Shown here: piece by piece, positions 24,528 through 35,874 of the stretch
Layout of the letters: each line of letters starts with the position of its first letter
Numbering within the stretch: position 1 is the stretch's first letter
The notes under the pieces: generated by a model
The model's input: only the letters and a program-made list of their open reading frames with translations
What the model was told of the DNA's origin: nothing
Databases searched by the model: none
DNA from: Mesorhizobium sp. ZC-5
GTDB taxonomy: Bacteria; Pseudomonadota; Alphaproteobacteria; Rhizobiales; Rhizobiaceae
Direction of reading: 5' to 3'
Length of the DNA stretch: 64,000 nt
Assembly: GCF_025753855.1 (NCBI RefSeq)
Contig: NZ_JAOWPT010000010.1
Span: 157,872 to 221,871, forward strand
Translations under genes and position numbers: made by a program

Positions 24528-25564
24528 TACAGCCAGTTCACATTGAGTGCGCTCGCCCGCTTGCTGAGTTCGGCGATCACGGCGTCGTCGACGACGACGC
24601 CGTCGGCCTCGGCTCGGCGGCGAAGGTTCGCCGCGCTGTCTCCCGGAACGCGCACGCCCTTCACACCCGGCGCGGGCGGATTGTCACGGCATAGTTCAGC
24701 CGTGTGCGTGGACTGGCGAATGAACTCCTCCGGGCCTGCGAATGCCGCGGGATCGATCACCTGGATGAAGACGGATAACGTCATGGGCGACTGCTTGTCG
24801 GCGCGGCCCACTCCCGACAGTCCCTGGCTCAGAATATCCACTCCAAGCGCCAGGCCAAATCCCTTGTAGCCCTTGTCTGAGCCGCCCAGCGGCATCAGCG
24901 TGCCGCCGCGCGAGACGACCTCCTGCGGATCGTCGGTTGGCTCGCCCTTCGCGGTCAGGCCCCACTTTTCCGGGTAGCGTTTGTTCGCATCGGCCAATTG
25001 GCGGGTCATCGTCGTCGTCGTAATCGACGCGCTTACGTCAATCACGATCGGATCCGTGGCTGTCGGAAACGCGATCGCCATCGGATTGGGCGTCAGGACC
25101 GGCGTCGTTCCGCCGAATGGCGCCATCCGCGCCGCCGACGCCGTCGAGCAACTTATCTGTGCGATCAAGTTTTTGTCCGTGATGCGTTTCATGTAGGCAC
25201 CGAGCGCTCCGGTGTGGTGGCTGCGCCCGATCGCGACGGTCACGACGCCATGCATCTTGACCCGTTCGCATGCCAGATCGAGGGCTTCACGCACCAGCCA
25301 TGGACCAGGCAGCTTGTTGCCGTCCCAAGTGATGCAAGCGCCCCTGTCGGCGACAACCTTCACGTTGCCGGCACCGAGCATCTCGCCTGATTTCAAGGCA
25401 TCGATATAGCTGGCGGCCAGCCCGGTGCCATGGGTCGTATGCCCGATCTTGTCGGCCTCGATCAGCACTTCGGCGACGACGGAGGCTTTGTCGGCCTCCA
25501 TTCCGGCGGCCGTAAAGAGATCGGCAAGCGACCGATACAGAGTGGTTTCAGGTATCCGGGCCAA
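24527..25564 (-). CDS. Ldh_2 family NAD(P)-dependent 2-oxoacid/imine reductase
   Basis: This belongs to the malate/L-lactate dehydrogenase (YlbC/ComC/DlgD) family, 345 aa with the chosen start. The family includes ureidoglycolate, sulfolactate and 2,3-diketogulonate oxidoreductases and cyclic-imine reductases. Signature segments are GHTTHGTGLAASYIDALKSG, the catalytic His region AIGRSHHTGALGAYMKR, and the nucleotide region TPNPMAIAFPT with SDKGYKGFGLALGVDIL. I place the start at TTG 25564 (MARIPETTLYRSLADLF) because CGGAG lies six bases upstream and homology begins there; the upstream frame is not conserved. It overlaps the DMT transporter gene by one base. Confidence 0.88.
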   Translation of the reverse strand: MARIPETTLYRSLADLFTAAGMEADKASVVAEVLIEADKIGHTTHGTGLAASYIDALKSGEMLGAGNVKVVADRGACITWDGNKLPGPWLVREALDLACERVKMHGVVTVAIGRSHHTGALGAYMKRITDKNLIAQISCSTASAARMAPFGGTTPVLTPNPMAIAFPTATDPIVIDVSASITTTTMTRQLADANKRYPEKWGLTAKGEPTDDPQEVVSRGGTLMPLGGSDKGYKGFGLALGVDILSQGLSGVGRADKQSPMTLSVFIQVIDPAAFAGPEEFIRQSTHTAELCRDNPPAPGVKGVRVPGDSAANLRRRAEADGVVVDDAVIAELSKRASALNVNWL

Positions 25565-25777
25565 GTTCAACTCCGATAGTCGTTTGCGTGAAACTGGCTT
25601 CTGATGGGTCTGCTGATCCGTCGGAAGCCAGGCGGAAGGCGGCGAGGTCAGCCCACAATCGAGTCCTTGCAGGACCAACACGGCTGTGTGCTGGTCCCCC
25701 CGGTTCATCTGCGCGTGCCTCTTCAAAGATGCGCATCGGCGCGATCAGGCGGCTTGCGCCACTGCCGGTCCGCCGCC

Positions 25778-27232
25778 CTAACCCGCCGCTGTGTAGGCTG
25801 TTTTGACGATGGTGAAGAATTCGGCGGCATATTTGCCCTGCTCGCGTGAGCCGTAGCTCGATCCCTTGCGGCCGCCGAACGGCACGTGAAAGTCGACGCC
25901 GGCGGTCGGCACATTGACCATGACCATGCCGGCTTCCGCATTACGCTTGAAATGCGTTGCATATTTCAGTGAGGTGGTAACGATGCCGGCCGAAAGGCCG
26001 AATTCGGTATCGTTGGCGGTCGCCAGAGCCTCTTCGTAGTCTTTCACCCGAATGATGGATGCGACGGGCCCGAAGATTTCCTCCCGGCTGATGCGCATAT
26101 CGTTGGTTGCCTCGGTGAAAAGCGTTGGCTGCAGGTAGAAACCTTCCGTATCCCGCTTCAGCAGTTCACCACCGGCCACCAGTCTGGCGCCTTCCTTTTT
26201 GCCGATTTCGATATAATCGGTGTCCTGTTTCAGCTGGCTTGCATTCACGACGGGCCCGATCTCGGTATCCTTGGCGAGCGCATCACCGACCCGGAGCTTT
26301 TGCGTCCGCTCCGCCAGGGCGGCCACAAATCTGTCGTGGATTGCCTCAGTGACGATCACGCGCGAGGAGGCAGTGCAGCGCTGGCCGGTCGAGAAGAATG
26401 CCGACTGTGCGACGGTCTCCACCGCAATGCCCAGATCCGCGTCATCCAGCACGACGGTGGGGTTCTTGCCACCCATCTCCAGTTGGAACTTGCGCCCGAC
26501 TTCGACAGAGGCAAGCGCAACCTGCTTTCCCGTGCCGACCGAGCCGGTGAAGGTGATAGCATTGATGTCCTTGCTGTCGAGCATCTGTTGCCCGACGACA
26601 GATCCGCGGCCCATGACCAGATTGAGGACGCCCTTGGGCAGGCCGGCCCGCTGCAGGATGTCAACGACCGCCCAGGTGCAGCCAGGCACCAAGTCCGCCG
26701 GCTTGATGACGACGGTATTGCCGTAGGCCAGCGCCGGAGCGATCTTCCAACTCGGTATGGCGATCGGAAAATTCCATGGCGTGATGATGCCGACAACGCC
26801 AACCGGTTCACGGGTGATCTCGACGCCGACGCCTGGCCGCGTGCTCGGCAGTACCTCGCCCGCCAGCCGCAACACTTCGCCGGCGAAGAAATCGAAAATC
26901 TGCGCGGCGCGCGTCACCTCGCCGATTCCCTCAGCGAGTGTCTTGCCCTCTTCCCGGCTCAGCAATTCGCCAAGTTCCGTCTTGCGCTCGAGGATTTCGT
27001 CCGCCGTTTTGCGCAGGATGGCGTGGCGCTCGAGTATGCCGCTGCGCGACCAGGCCGGAAAGGCAGCCTTTGCTGCGGCAATGGCTTGTCTCGTTTCGTC
27101 GGCGGTGGCGCGAGCGTAGATGCCCACGACCTCCGCGGTATTCGACGGATTTATGTTTTCGGCCCCATCACTGCCGATCCATTCACCGCCGACAAAATTC
27201 TGGTGAAGTTTTGCTGATGTCTGAGCGACCAC
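25778..27232 (-). CDS. Alpha-ketoglutarate semialdehyde dehydrogenase-type aldehyde dehydrogenase
   Basis: This NAD(P)-dependent aldehyde dehydrogenase, 484 aa, has catalytic Cys286 (STGQRCTASSR), general base Glu252 (LEMGGKNP) and oxyanion Asn154 (TPWNFP). The ITFTGSVGTGK nucleotide loop and the C-terminal VPFGGRKGSSYGSREQGKYAAEFF segment are those of the ketoglutarate/succinate semialdehyde branch. With kdgD encoded nearby (27998-28903), the natural reaction is 2,5-dioxopentanoate to 2-oxoglutarate, the last step of non-phosphorylative sugar-acid breakdown. It is divergent from a GntR gene, with palindrome CTAATATATTAG between them. The family is certain and the substrate is likely. Confidence 0.93.
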   Translation of the reverse strand: MVAQTSAKLHQNFVGGEWIGSDGAENINPSNTAEVVGIYARATADETRQAIAAAKAAFPAWSRSGILERHAILRKTADEILERKTELGELLSREEGKTLAEGIGEVTRAAQIFDFFAGEVLRLAGEVLPSTRPGVGVEITREPVGVVGIITPWNFPIAIPSWKIAPALAYGNTVVIKPADLVPGCTWAVVDILQRAGLPKGVLNLVMGRGSVVGQQMLDSKDINAITFTGSVGTGKQVALASVEVGRKFQLEMGGKNPTVVLDDADLGIAVETVAQSAFFSTGQRCTASSRVIVTEAIHDRFVAALAERTQKLRVGDALAKDTEIGPVVNASQLKQDTDYIEIGKKEGARLVAGGELLKRDTEGFYLQPTLFTEATNDMRISREEIFGPVASIIRVKDYEEALATANDTEFGLSAGIVTTSLKYATHFKRNAEAGMVMVNVPTAGVDFHVPFGGRKGSSYGSREQGKYAAEFFTIVKTAYTAAG

Positions 27233-27251
27233 TATCGCCTCCTTCTATGTT

Positions 27252-27263
27252 CTAATATATTAG
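27252..27263. promoter_or_regulatory. Perfect palindrome CTAATATATTAG, candidate GntR operator
   Basis: This 12-bp palindrome lies 20 bp upstream of the aldehyde dehydrogenase start and 40 bp upstream of the GntR start, in their shared promoter gap. Its core TAATATATTA also occurs in the 14-bp palindrome at 37465-37478 before the sugar-acid ABC operon. Confidence 0.55.
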
Positions 27264-27302
27264 TTTTTCTAGCACGGCCTGGTGGCCGGAACAGGGAGCA
27301 AT

Positions 27303-29633
<2,331 letters not shown>

Positions 29634-29642
29634 CTACTCCGA

Positions 29643-31391
29643 TCAGAATATATCTGGTTCGCCGGCGGTCTTGCCGAAGGTGGGGGCGAGGTAGTCGAAA
29701 TCGCAGCCTTTGTCGGCCTGGCTCACATGCTTGCCGAACATCCAGCCATAACCGCGCTCGAATTTGTCCGGTGGCCGGATCCAGGCGGCACGGCGGGCGG
29801 CGATCTCCTCTTCGCTTACCAGCATGTCGATGCGCCGTTCCGGCAGGTTGATCGACACCATGTCGCCAGTTTTAAGCAGCGCCAACGGTCCGCCGATATG
29901 CGATTCCGGCGAGACGTGCAGAACACAGGCGCCATAGCTGGTGCCGCTCATGCGGGCATCTGAAATACGCAACATGTCGCGGTGGCCCTGCTGCACCAGT
30001 TTCTTCGGCATCGGCAGCATGCCCCATTCCGGCATGCCCGGCCCGCCCAGCGGGCCGGCGTTGCGCAGCAACATCACATGGTCCGGTGTCACGTCGAGGT
30101 TCTCGTCGTCGATTGCTTTTTTCATTTCAGGGTAGCTGTCGAACACAAGCGCCGGGCCTGTGTGCACGTGAAAGCGCGGATCACATGCGGCAGGCTTTAT
30201 CACGGCGCCGTCGGGAGCGAGATTGCCGCGCAGGACAGCCAACGAACCCTCGTGATAGACCGGATTGTCCAGCGTTCGGATGACGTCATCGTTGTAGACG
30301 GGCGCGCCTTCGATCGCCTCGCCAAGCGTGATACCGGCGACGGTCATCGCCGACAGGTCGAGTTTGTCGCCGAGCTGGCGCATCAGGCCCAGCAAACCGC
30401 CCGCGTAGAAGAAATCCTCCATGAGATAGTCCTTGCCCGATGGCCGGATGTTGGCGATCAGCGGCGTCGTGCGGCCCAGTGCGTCGAGGTCGTCCAGCGT
30501 GAAATCGACGCGCGCGCGCTGCGCCATGGCGAGCATATGCACGACCGCGTTAGTGGAGCAGCCAGTGGCCATCGCCACCGTACCGGCGTTGCGCACGCTC
30601 GCCGGCGTCACGATTTTCTCAGGCGTCAATTCTTCCCAGACCATATCGACGATGCGGCGGCCGCATTCTGCGGACATGCGGATGTGGTTGACATCCGGCG
30701 CCGGGATCGACGACGCGCCGGGAATGGTGAGCCCCATCGAATCGGCGATCGCCGTCATCGTTGACGCCGTGCCCATGGTCATGCAGTGGCCGTAAGAGCG
30801 GGCGATGCCGGTCTCAAGGCCGAGCCATTGCGCGTCGGTGATGTTTCCTGCGCGGCGTTCGTCCCAGTATTTCCAAGCGTCCGAACCGGACCCTAGCTGC
30901 TTGCCGGCATAGTTGCCACGCAGCATCGGACCAGCCGGTAAGTAGATCATCGGCAGTCCTGCGCTGAGTCCGCCCATGATCAATGCCGGCGTGGTCTTGT
31001 CGCAGCCGCCCATCAGCACGGCGCCGTCGATGGGATGCGAGCGAAGCTGCTCCTCGACCTCCATCGCAAGCAGGTTGCGGTAGAGCATGGTCGTCGGCTT
31101 CATGAAGCTTTCCGACAACGTCACCGCAGGCATCTCGACGGGGAAGCCTCCGGCCTGCAGAACGCCTCGCTTAACATCGTCGACCCGATGCTTGAAATGC
31201 GCGTGGCACGGATTGAGGTCCGACCAGGTGTTGACAATCGCGATGATCGGCTTGCCCGCCCAGTCGGCAGGGGCGTAACCCATCTGCATGATGCGGGAGC
31301 GATGGCCAAAGCTGCGCAGATCGTCAGGGCCGAACCAGCGGGCCGAGCGCAGATCTTCCGGCTTCTTGGTCCTGGGGAGAGTGGATGGCAT
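29643..31391 (-). CDS. IlvD/Edd family sugar-acid dehydratase
   Basis: This iron-sulfur dehydratase, 582 aa, belongs to the branch that includes L-arabinonate and D-xylonate dehydratases rather than biosynthetic IlvD. Probable cluster cysteines are in LNPCHAHF, MGGCDKTTP and YGHCMTMG; the lid and active site are in GSGSDAWKYWDERRAG, GCSTNAVVHMLA and RISDARMSGTSYGACVLHVSPE. It converts an aldonic acid to a 2-keto-3-deoxy acid. It is cotranscribed with RraA-like and kdgD downstream and a 2-hydroxyacid dehydrogenase upstream. The exact aldonate is not readable. Confidence 0.92.
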   Translation of the reverse strand: MPSTLPRTKKPEDLRSARWFGPDDLRSFGHRSRIMQMGYAPADWAGKPIIAIVNTWSDLNPCHAHFKHRVDDVKRGVLQAGGFPVEMPAVTLSESFMKPTTMLYRNLLAMEVEEQLRSHPIDGAVLMGGCDKTTPALIMGGLSAGLPMIYLPAGPMLRGNYAGKQLGSGSDAWKYWDERRAGNITDAQWLGLETGIARSYGHCMTMGTASTMTAIADSMGLTIPGASSIPAPDVNHIRMSAECGRRIVDMVWEELTPEKIVTPASVRNAGTVAMATGCSTNAVVHMLAMAQRARVDFTLDDLDALGRTTPLIANIRPSGKDYLMEDFFYAGGLLGLMRQLGDKLDLSAMTVAGITLGEAIEGAPVYNDDVIRTLDNPVYHEGSLAVLRGNLAPDGAVIKPAACDPRFHVHTGPALVFDSYPEMKKAIDDENLDVTPDHVMLLRNAGPLGGPGMPEWGMLPMPKKLVQQGHRDMLRISDARMSGTSYGACVLHVSPESHIGGPLALLKTGDMVSINLPERRIDMLVSEEEIAARRAAWIRPPDKFERGYGWMFGKHVSQADKGCDFDYLAPTFGKTAGEPDIF

Positions 31392-31413
31392 GATGTACTC
31401 TTGAATGATTGAA

Positions 31414-32355
31414 TCAGGACAGGGGTGTCAGCAGCGGCTTGCCGGCGAAATGCGCGGCCAGATTGTCGACGACGAGTTGCGACATCGCGGTGCGGGTCTC
31501 GATGCTGCCGCTTGAATGATGCGGGTAGAGAACGACGTTCGGCTGATTGGAGAGCGCCGGGCTGACGTGCGGTTCATTGGCATATACATCGAGTGCAGCA
31601 CCACGGATCGTGCCTTCGCGCAGTGCCTTGATCAGTGCCGGCTCGTCGACCACCGAACCGCGCGACAGATTGACCAGCCAGCTTTTGGAGCCAAGCGCTT
31701 CCAGCTCCTTCGGGCCGATCAGGTTGCGCGTCGCCTCGCCCCCCGGACAGGTCAGCGCCAATACGTCCGATGCCTTGGCCAGTTCGTTCACCGTCTCGTG
31801 GAAATCATAGTCGACGGCCTGTCGGCTGCGTCCGGTATAGGCGATGCGCATCTTCAGTGCCTCGGCCCGGCGGGCCAATTCCTTGCCGATCCGGCCGAGT
31901 CCGACGATCCCCAGCGTCTTGCCTGTCAGCGTGCTGGTGAACCCCATCATGCCGTATTTCGCCCACTCGCCGGAGCGCACATATTCATGTCCCTTTGGCA
32001 TCTGGCGTAGTGCCGAAATGATCAGGCCTATACCGAGGTCGGCAACGTCATCGTTCAGTACGTCGGGCGTATTGGTCACCGGTACGCCGCGCGCCTTGCA
32101 GGCGGCGACGTCGATTGTGTCGGTACCCACCCCGGACGAAGCGACGATCTCAAGTTTGGGAAGCTGTTCCAGGAGGGCCGCCGCAAACCCTTTGCCGCCG
32201 GTGGTGACAACACCGCGAACCTTGTCAGCCACTTGGCCAAGCAGCGCGGCTTTATCCTGCACCTGGTCGTAGCGATGCAGCGCGTAGGTTCGATCCAGTA
32301 CCGCCATCTGTTCGGGTAGAATGTTCTGGACGACAAGGATATCGATCTTGCTCAT
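31414..32355 (-). CDS. D-isomer-specific 2-hydroxyacid dehydrogenase
   Basis: This 313-aa NAD(P)-dependent dehydrogenase has the nucleotide motif GIVGLGRIGKELARRAEALKM followed by AYTGRSRQ; the Arg pair after the second strand hints at NADPH. Catalytic Arg is in NLSRGSVVDEPALIKAL, Glu in YANEPHV and His in VLYPHHSS. It resembles glyoxylate/hydroxypyruvate or 2-ketogluconate reductases. The ATG at 32355 overlaps the stop of the ABC ATPase gene as ATGA. It is probably coregulated with the transporter and the IlvD-type dehydratase and reduces a 2-keto sugar acid. Confidence 0.92.
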   Translation of the reverse strand: MSKIDILVVQNILPEQMAVLDRTYALHRYDQVQDKAALLGQVADKVRGVVTTGGKGFAAALLEQLPKLEIVASSGVGTDTIDVAACKARGVPVTNTPDVLNDDVADLGIGLIISALRQMPKGHEYVRSGEWAKYGMMGFTSTLTGKTLGIVGLGRIGKELARRAEALKMRIAYTGRSRQAVDYDFHETVNELAKASDVLALTCPGGEATRNLIGPKELEALGSKSWLVNLSRGSVVDEPALIKALREGTIRGAALDVYANEPHVSPALSNQPNVVLYPHHSSGSIETRTAMSQLVVDNLAAHFAGKPLLTPLS

Positions 32356-33983
32356 TGTACACTCGGCTGGACAGTTGCTTGCGCGGCACGCCACGCATCC
32401 CGGGCGTCGGGATCCGGCTCCAGGCTCGCGGCAAGCAAGGCTTGGGTATAGGGGTGGGCGGGGCGCTCGAAAATCTGCTCGACGTCGCCGGACTCGACAA
32501 TGATCCCATCCTTCATCACCACGACCCGGTCGGCAAAATCGCGCACGACCGGCAGGTCATGGGCAATGAAGATGTAGGCGACTCCAAGCCTGGTACGCAG
32601 GCTGTCGAGCAGCTTGATGACCTGTGCCTGCACCGAGACGTCGAGCGCCGAAACGGCTTCGTCGCAGATGATGATGCGCGGCTCGACCGCAAGCGCCCGG
32701 GCGATCGCGATGCGCTGGCGTTGCCCACCGGAGAATTGATGCGGGTAGCGGTCTGCGTGCTCCGGCTTCAGTCCGACAAGGTCAAGCAGTTCGAGGACCC
32801 GCTCGCGCCACCTATCCTTCGGCAGAATGTCGCGATGGATGCTCCAGGCCTCCGAAATGATCTTGTAAACCGGCATGCGCGGATTGAGCGATTGCGTCGG
32901 ATCCTGAAAAATCATCTGGATATCGCGGCGCAGCTTGAAGACCTCTTTCTCGTTCATCGCGAGCAGGTCGCGGCCGTTGTAGATGACTTGGCCGTTGTCG
33001 GGATCGTCAAGGCGCAGGATGGCGCGCGCGGTGGTCGATTTGCCCGATCCAGATTCGCCGACGACTGCGACCGTCTCACCTGCCTTCAGGTCGAAGGAGA
33101 CATCGCGCAGAACGTGGTATTCGCCGAAATGCTTGTTCAGCTTTTCGACCTTCAGGATCGGCGCTTCCTCGCCAATCTTTCCGGTGCGGATACCGCCCTG
33201 CCCAGGCACCGCGCCGATAAGCTTCTGCGTGTAGGGATGCTTCGGTGACTTGAAGACATCACGCGTCGTACCCGCCTCCACGACCTGGCCCGAGTTCATC
33301 ACGATCACGCGATCTGCCATCTCGGCCACGACACCAAGGTCGTGCGTGATCATCAGCAGGCCCATGCCGGTCTCGTCGCGCAACTGCTGCAGGAGTTTCA
33401 GAATTTGAGCCTGTACTGTCACGTCGAGCGCCGAAGTCGGCTCGTCGGCGATCAGTACGTCGGGATCATAGCCCAGGGCCATTGCAATCATCAGGCGTTG
33501 CCGTTGGCCTCCGGAGAACTGGTGCGGATAGGCTTTTGCGCGCTTCTGCGGATTATTGATGCCGACCCGCTCCATCAGTTCGACCGCGCGGCGGTTGGCT
33601 TGGTCAGCCGGCATCCCGTGCACGCGCATCGCCTCGGCAATCTGCCAGCCAACCGGATAGACCGGATTGAGATGGGCCAGCGGGTCCTGGAAGATCATAG
33701 CGATCTTGCGTCCGTTGATCTCGCGCCGCTCGGCTTCGGACATGTTCAGCAAGTCGCGGCCGCGGTAGGTGATCGCGCCCGAAGTGATATGTCCCGGCGG
33801 GCAGTCGATCAGGTTCATCACCGCCGAGGCGGACACCGACTTGCCCGAGCCGCTTTCGCCCAGGATGGCCAGTGTTTCCCCCCGGTCGAGGTGGAAGCTG
33901 ACATCGCGCACGGCCTTGACGCGCCGCCCGCCGGTGTCGAATTCGACCGAGAGATTGGAGACTTGCAGCACATGGTCAGACAT
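32352..33983 (-). CDS. Dipeptide/oligopeptide-type ABC transporter ATP-binding protein, fused DppD-DppF
   Basis: Two complete ABC modules lie in one 543-aa chain. The first (about 1-255) and second (about 275-530) each have Walker A GESGSGKS, a signature beginning FSGGQRQR and Walker [10 protein letters not shown] or CDEAVSALD, so the second Walker B has Ala for Pro. Each module ends with the oligopeptide-transporter C-terminal extension ([18 protein letters not shown]). The ATG at 33983 overlaps the permease stop by 8 bases. The pair energises DppB/DppC at 33976-35814. Such systems import peptides but also oligosaccharides and sugar acids; the operon context favours the latter. Confidence 0.93.
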   Translation of the reverse strand: MSDHVLQVSNLSVEFDTGGRRVKAVRDVSFHLDRGETLAILGESGSGKSVSASAVMNLIDCPPGHITSGAITYRGRDLLNMSEAERREINGRKIAMIFQDPLAHLNPVYPVGWQIAEAMRVHGMPADQANRRAVELMERVGINNPQKRAKAYPHQFSGGQRQRLMIAMALGYDPDVLIADEPTSALDVTVQAQILKLLQQLRDETGMGLLMITHDLGVVAEMADRVIVMNSGQVVEAGTTRDVFKSPKHPYTQKLIGAVPGQGGIRTGKIGEEAPILKVEKLNKHFGEYHVLRDVSFDLKAGETVAVVGESGSGKSTTARAILRLDDPDNGQVIYNGRDLLAMNEKEVFKLRRDIQMIFQDPTQSLNPRMPVYKIISEAWSIHRDILPKDRWRERVLELLDLVGLKPEHADRYPHQFSGGQRQRIAIARALAVEPRIIICDEAVSALDVSVQAQVIKLLDSLRTRLGVAYIFIAHDLPVVRDFADRVVVMKDGIIVESGDVEQIFERPAHPYTQALLAASLEPDPDARDAWRAAQATVQPSVQ

Positions 33984-34896
33984 TTGCCGTCTCCTTGCTG
34001 CCCTCAAGGCGCCAGCGCTGGGCAGGGTCGAGCACGGTTCTCAACCAATTGGACAGAAGGTTGAGCGACATTGTTGTGAGCACGATCATCAAGCCCGGCC
34101 AGAAGGACAGCCACCAGGCCTGGGCCATGTAAGGCCGCCCTTGCGCCACCATCAGGCCCCAGGTCACTTCCGGCGGCTGGATACCAATGCCGAGGAAGGA
34201 CAGGGAGCTTTCCGCCAGCATGACGAAGGCGAAATCCAGTGTCGCGATCGTCAGCAGCGTCGGCAGCACCATTGGCAGGATATGCAGGAAGGTGATGCGC
34301 CAGGTTGATGCTCCCATCACCTTCGCTGCCTGCACGAACATCCGTTCGCGGATCTCGAGCACCTCGGCGCGCGTGGTGCGCAGATAGACCGGTATTCGCG
34401 TGATGGCGAGCACCAGCACCAGATTGCCGAGCGCCGGCTTCAGCATGTAGAGCACGATCACCGCGAGCAGCAGAGACGGGAAGCTCATGATCACGTCCGC
34501 CAGCCGCATGATCACGTCGGAGACGAGTTTGCGCGAGTAGCCGGCGATCAATCCGAGCGAGCCGCCGACGATTCCGGCGGCGAGCACGGCGAAGAACGCG
34601 ATTGTCATGGTGTTCTGCGCGGCGACCAGGATGCGTGCCAGGATCGGCCGGCCGAGGCTGTCCGCACCCAGGATCATCAGCCAGCCATGTTCGAACTGGA
34701 ACGGCGCCAGGTTGCGCCCGCGAAAATTCACCTTGCTCGACAGGTCGGCGAACAGCGACGGTCCAAATATCGCCATTGCCACGACAAACAGCAGGAATAC
34801 CGCGGCGACCGTCGCATACTTGTCGGCCCACAGCAGGCGCAGCCAGCCAGGTGGGCTGTGCGTTTCGGCTAATGTCGGAGTTTGGGTGTCGGCCAC
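33976..34896 (-). CDS. DppC-type ABC transporter permease
   Basis: This inner-membrane permease, 306 aa, has an N-terminal OppC domain with one TM segment (YATVAAVFLLFVVAMAIFGP), the conserved LGADSLGRPILARILVAAQNTMTIA stretch and the EAA loop (MFVQAAKVMGASTWRITFLHILPMVLP). It forms the channel with the DppB gene product, 3 bp upstream. Confidence 0.93.
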   Translation of the reverse strand: MADTQTPTLAETHSPPGWLRLLWADKYATVAAVFLLFVVAMAIFGPSLFADLSSKVNFRGRNLAPFQFEHGWLMILGADSLGRPILARILVAAQNTMTIAFFAVLAAGIVGGSLGLIAGYSRKLVSDVIMRLADVIMSFPSLLLAVIVLYMLKPALGNLVLVLAITRIPVYLRTTRAEVLEIRERMFVQAAKVMGASTWRITFLHILPMVLPTLLTIATLDFAFVMLAESSLSFLGIGIQPPEVTWGLMVAQGRPYMAQAWWLSFWPGLMIVLTTMSLNLLSNWLRTVLDPAQRWRLEGSKETANV

Positions 34897-34899
34897 GTT

Positions 34900-35814
34900 C
34901 TAGTACCGGATACGCGGATCGAGCAGCGCATAAGCGAGGTCGATGAGCAGGTTCATGATGAAGATGGCGAGTGAGGTGATCATGATGGCGGCCAGCACCA
35001 CGGCAAAATCTCGCTGCAGAATGGAATCGATCATCAGCTTGCCGATGCCGGGAAAGCCGAACACCGATTCGACAACGACCGCGCCGTTCAGCAGGCCGGC
35101 GGCCTGGTCGCCGGCAACGGTGATCACTGGCAGCATGGCGTTGCGCAGCGCATGCACGAAGGTGATGGCGCGCTGGCGTACACCCTTGGCGCGCGCCGTC
35201 TTCACATAGGCCGACGACAGCGCAGTGATCATTGAGCCGCGCACCACTTGCAGGATCAGGCCGAAGGGACGAATGAACAGTACCGCCACCGGCAGGATCC
35301 AGTGCCAGGGCGTGCCGGTTCCAGAGGTCGGGACCCAGCCCAGTGCAACGGCGAATAAGAAGATCGCCATCAGGGCAACCCAGAAGTCGGGTGCGCTTGC
35401 AGCGGCGAGGGAAATCACCGAAGAGATGCGATCGAAGGATTTACCGACGTTCATGGCGGCCAGCGATCCCAGGACCACCGCACCGAGCAGAACCAGGGAC
35501 ATGGTGATCGCCGCAAGGCACAGCGTCCACGGGAATGCCTCCAGCACGACGTCGAATGCCGGGCGCTGGCGGCGCAGCGATTCCCCGAAGTCGAAGTGCA
35601 GCAGATTCCACACGAAATCGCCGAACTGCACGATCAACGGATCGTTCAACCCCCGCGCCTCCCGGAAGGCCTCGCGCACGCTGGCCGGCGCGTCGACCGG
35701 CAGGTAGAGCGCCGCTGGATCGCCCGTCAGGCGCGAGAGGAAAAAGACAAGCACCAGCAATCCGACCAGCGAAATGATGCTGTAGAGGCTGCGCTTGAGA
35801 ACGAAGCTGCCCAC
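34900..35814 (-). CDS. DppB-type ABC transporter permease
   Basis: This inner-membrane permease, 304 aa, has the DppB start (LKRSLYSIISLVGLLVLVFFLSRLTGDPA) and the EAA loop (YVKTARAKGVRQRAITFVHALRNAMLPVITV). I chose GTG at 35814 because GGAG lies seven bases before it. The ATG at 35835 is in frame, but its neighbourhood forms the stem of a perfect hairpin and has no ribosome-binding site. Confidence 0.9.
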   Translation of the reverse strand: MGSFVLKRSLYSIISLVGLLVLVFFLSRLTGDPAALYLPVDAPASVREAFREARGLNDPLIVQFGDFVWNLLHFDFGESLRRQRPAFDVVLEAFPWTLCLAAITMSLVLLGAVVLGSLAAMNVGKSFDRISSVISLAAASAPDFWVALMAIFLFAVALGWVPTSGTGTPWHWILPVAVLFIRPFGLILQVVRGSMITALSSAYVKTARAKGVRQRAITFVHALRNAMLPVITVAGDQAAGLLNGAVVVESVFGFPGIGKLMIDSILQRDFAVVLAAIMITSLAIFIMNLLIDLAYALLDPRIRY

Positions 35815-35834
35815 AATAAGGCTCCAGGTTGGCA

Positions 35835-35865
35835 TGTCCGGACGGGAACCGGTCCCGTCCGGACA
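35835..35865 (-). promoter_or_regulatory. Intercistronic hairpin between binding-protein and permease genes
   Basis: A perfect 13-bp stem, TGTCCGGACGGGA (35835-35847) with its complement at 35853-35865, has a 5-base loop and no U-run. It lies 9 bp after the binding-protein stop. Stems in this place commonly protect the receptor mRNA and lower expression of the permease genes. Confidence 0.7.
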
Positions 35866-35874
35866 CGTGTGCTT

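Noticed and set aside
25565-25777. Search for a small gene or terminator between the Ldh_2 start and the aldehyde dehydrogenase stop
   Set aside because: Only an unconserved extension of the Ldh_2 frame and no perfect stem were found.
29647-29659. Near-palindrome CAGAATATATCTG resembling the GntR operator core
   Set aside because: It forms the last codons of the IlvD-type gene and is not a perfect dyad, so chance is more likely.
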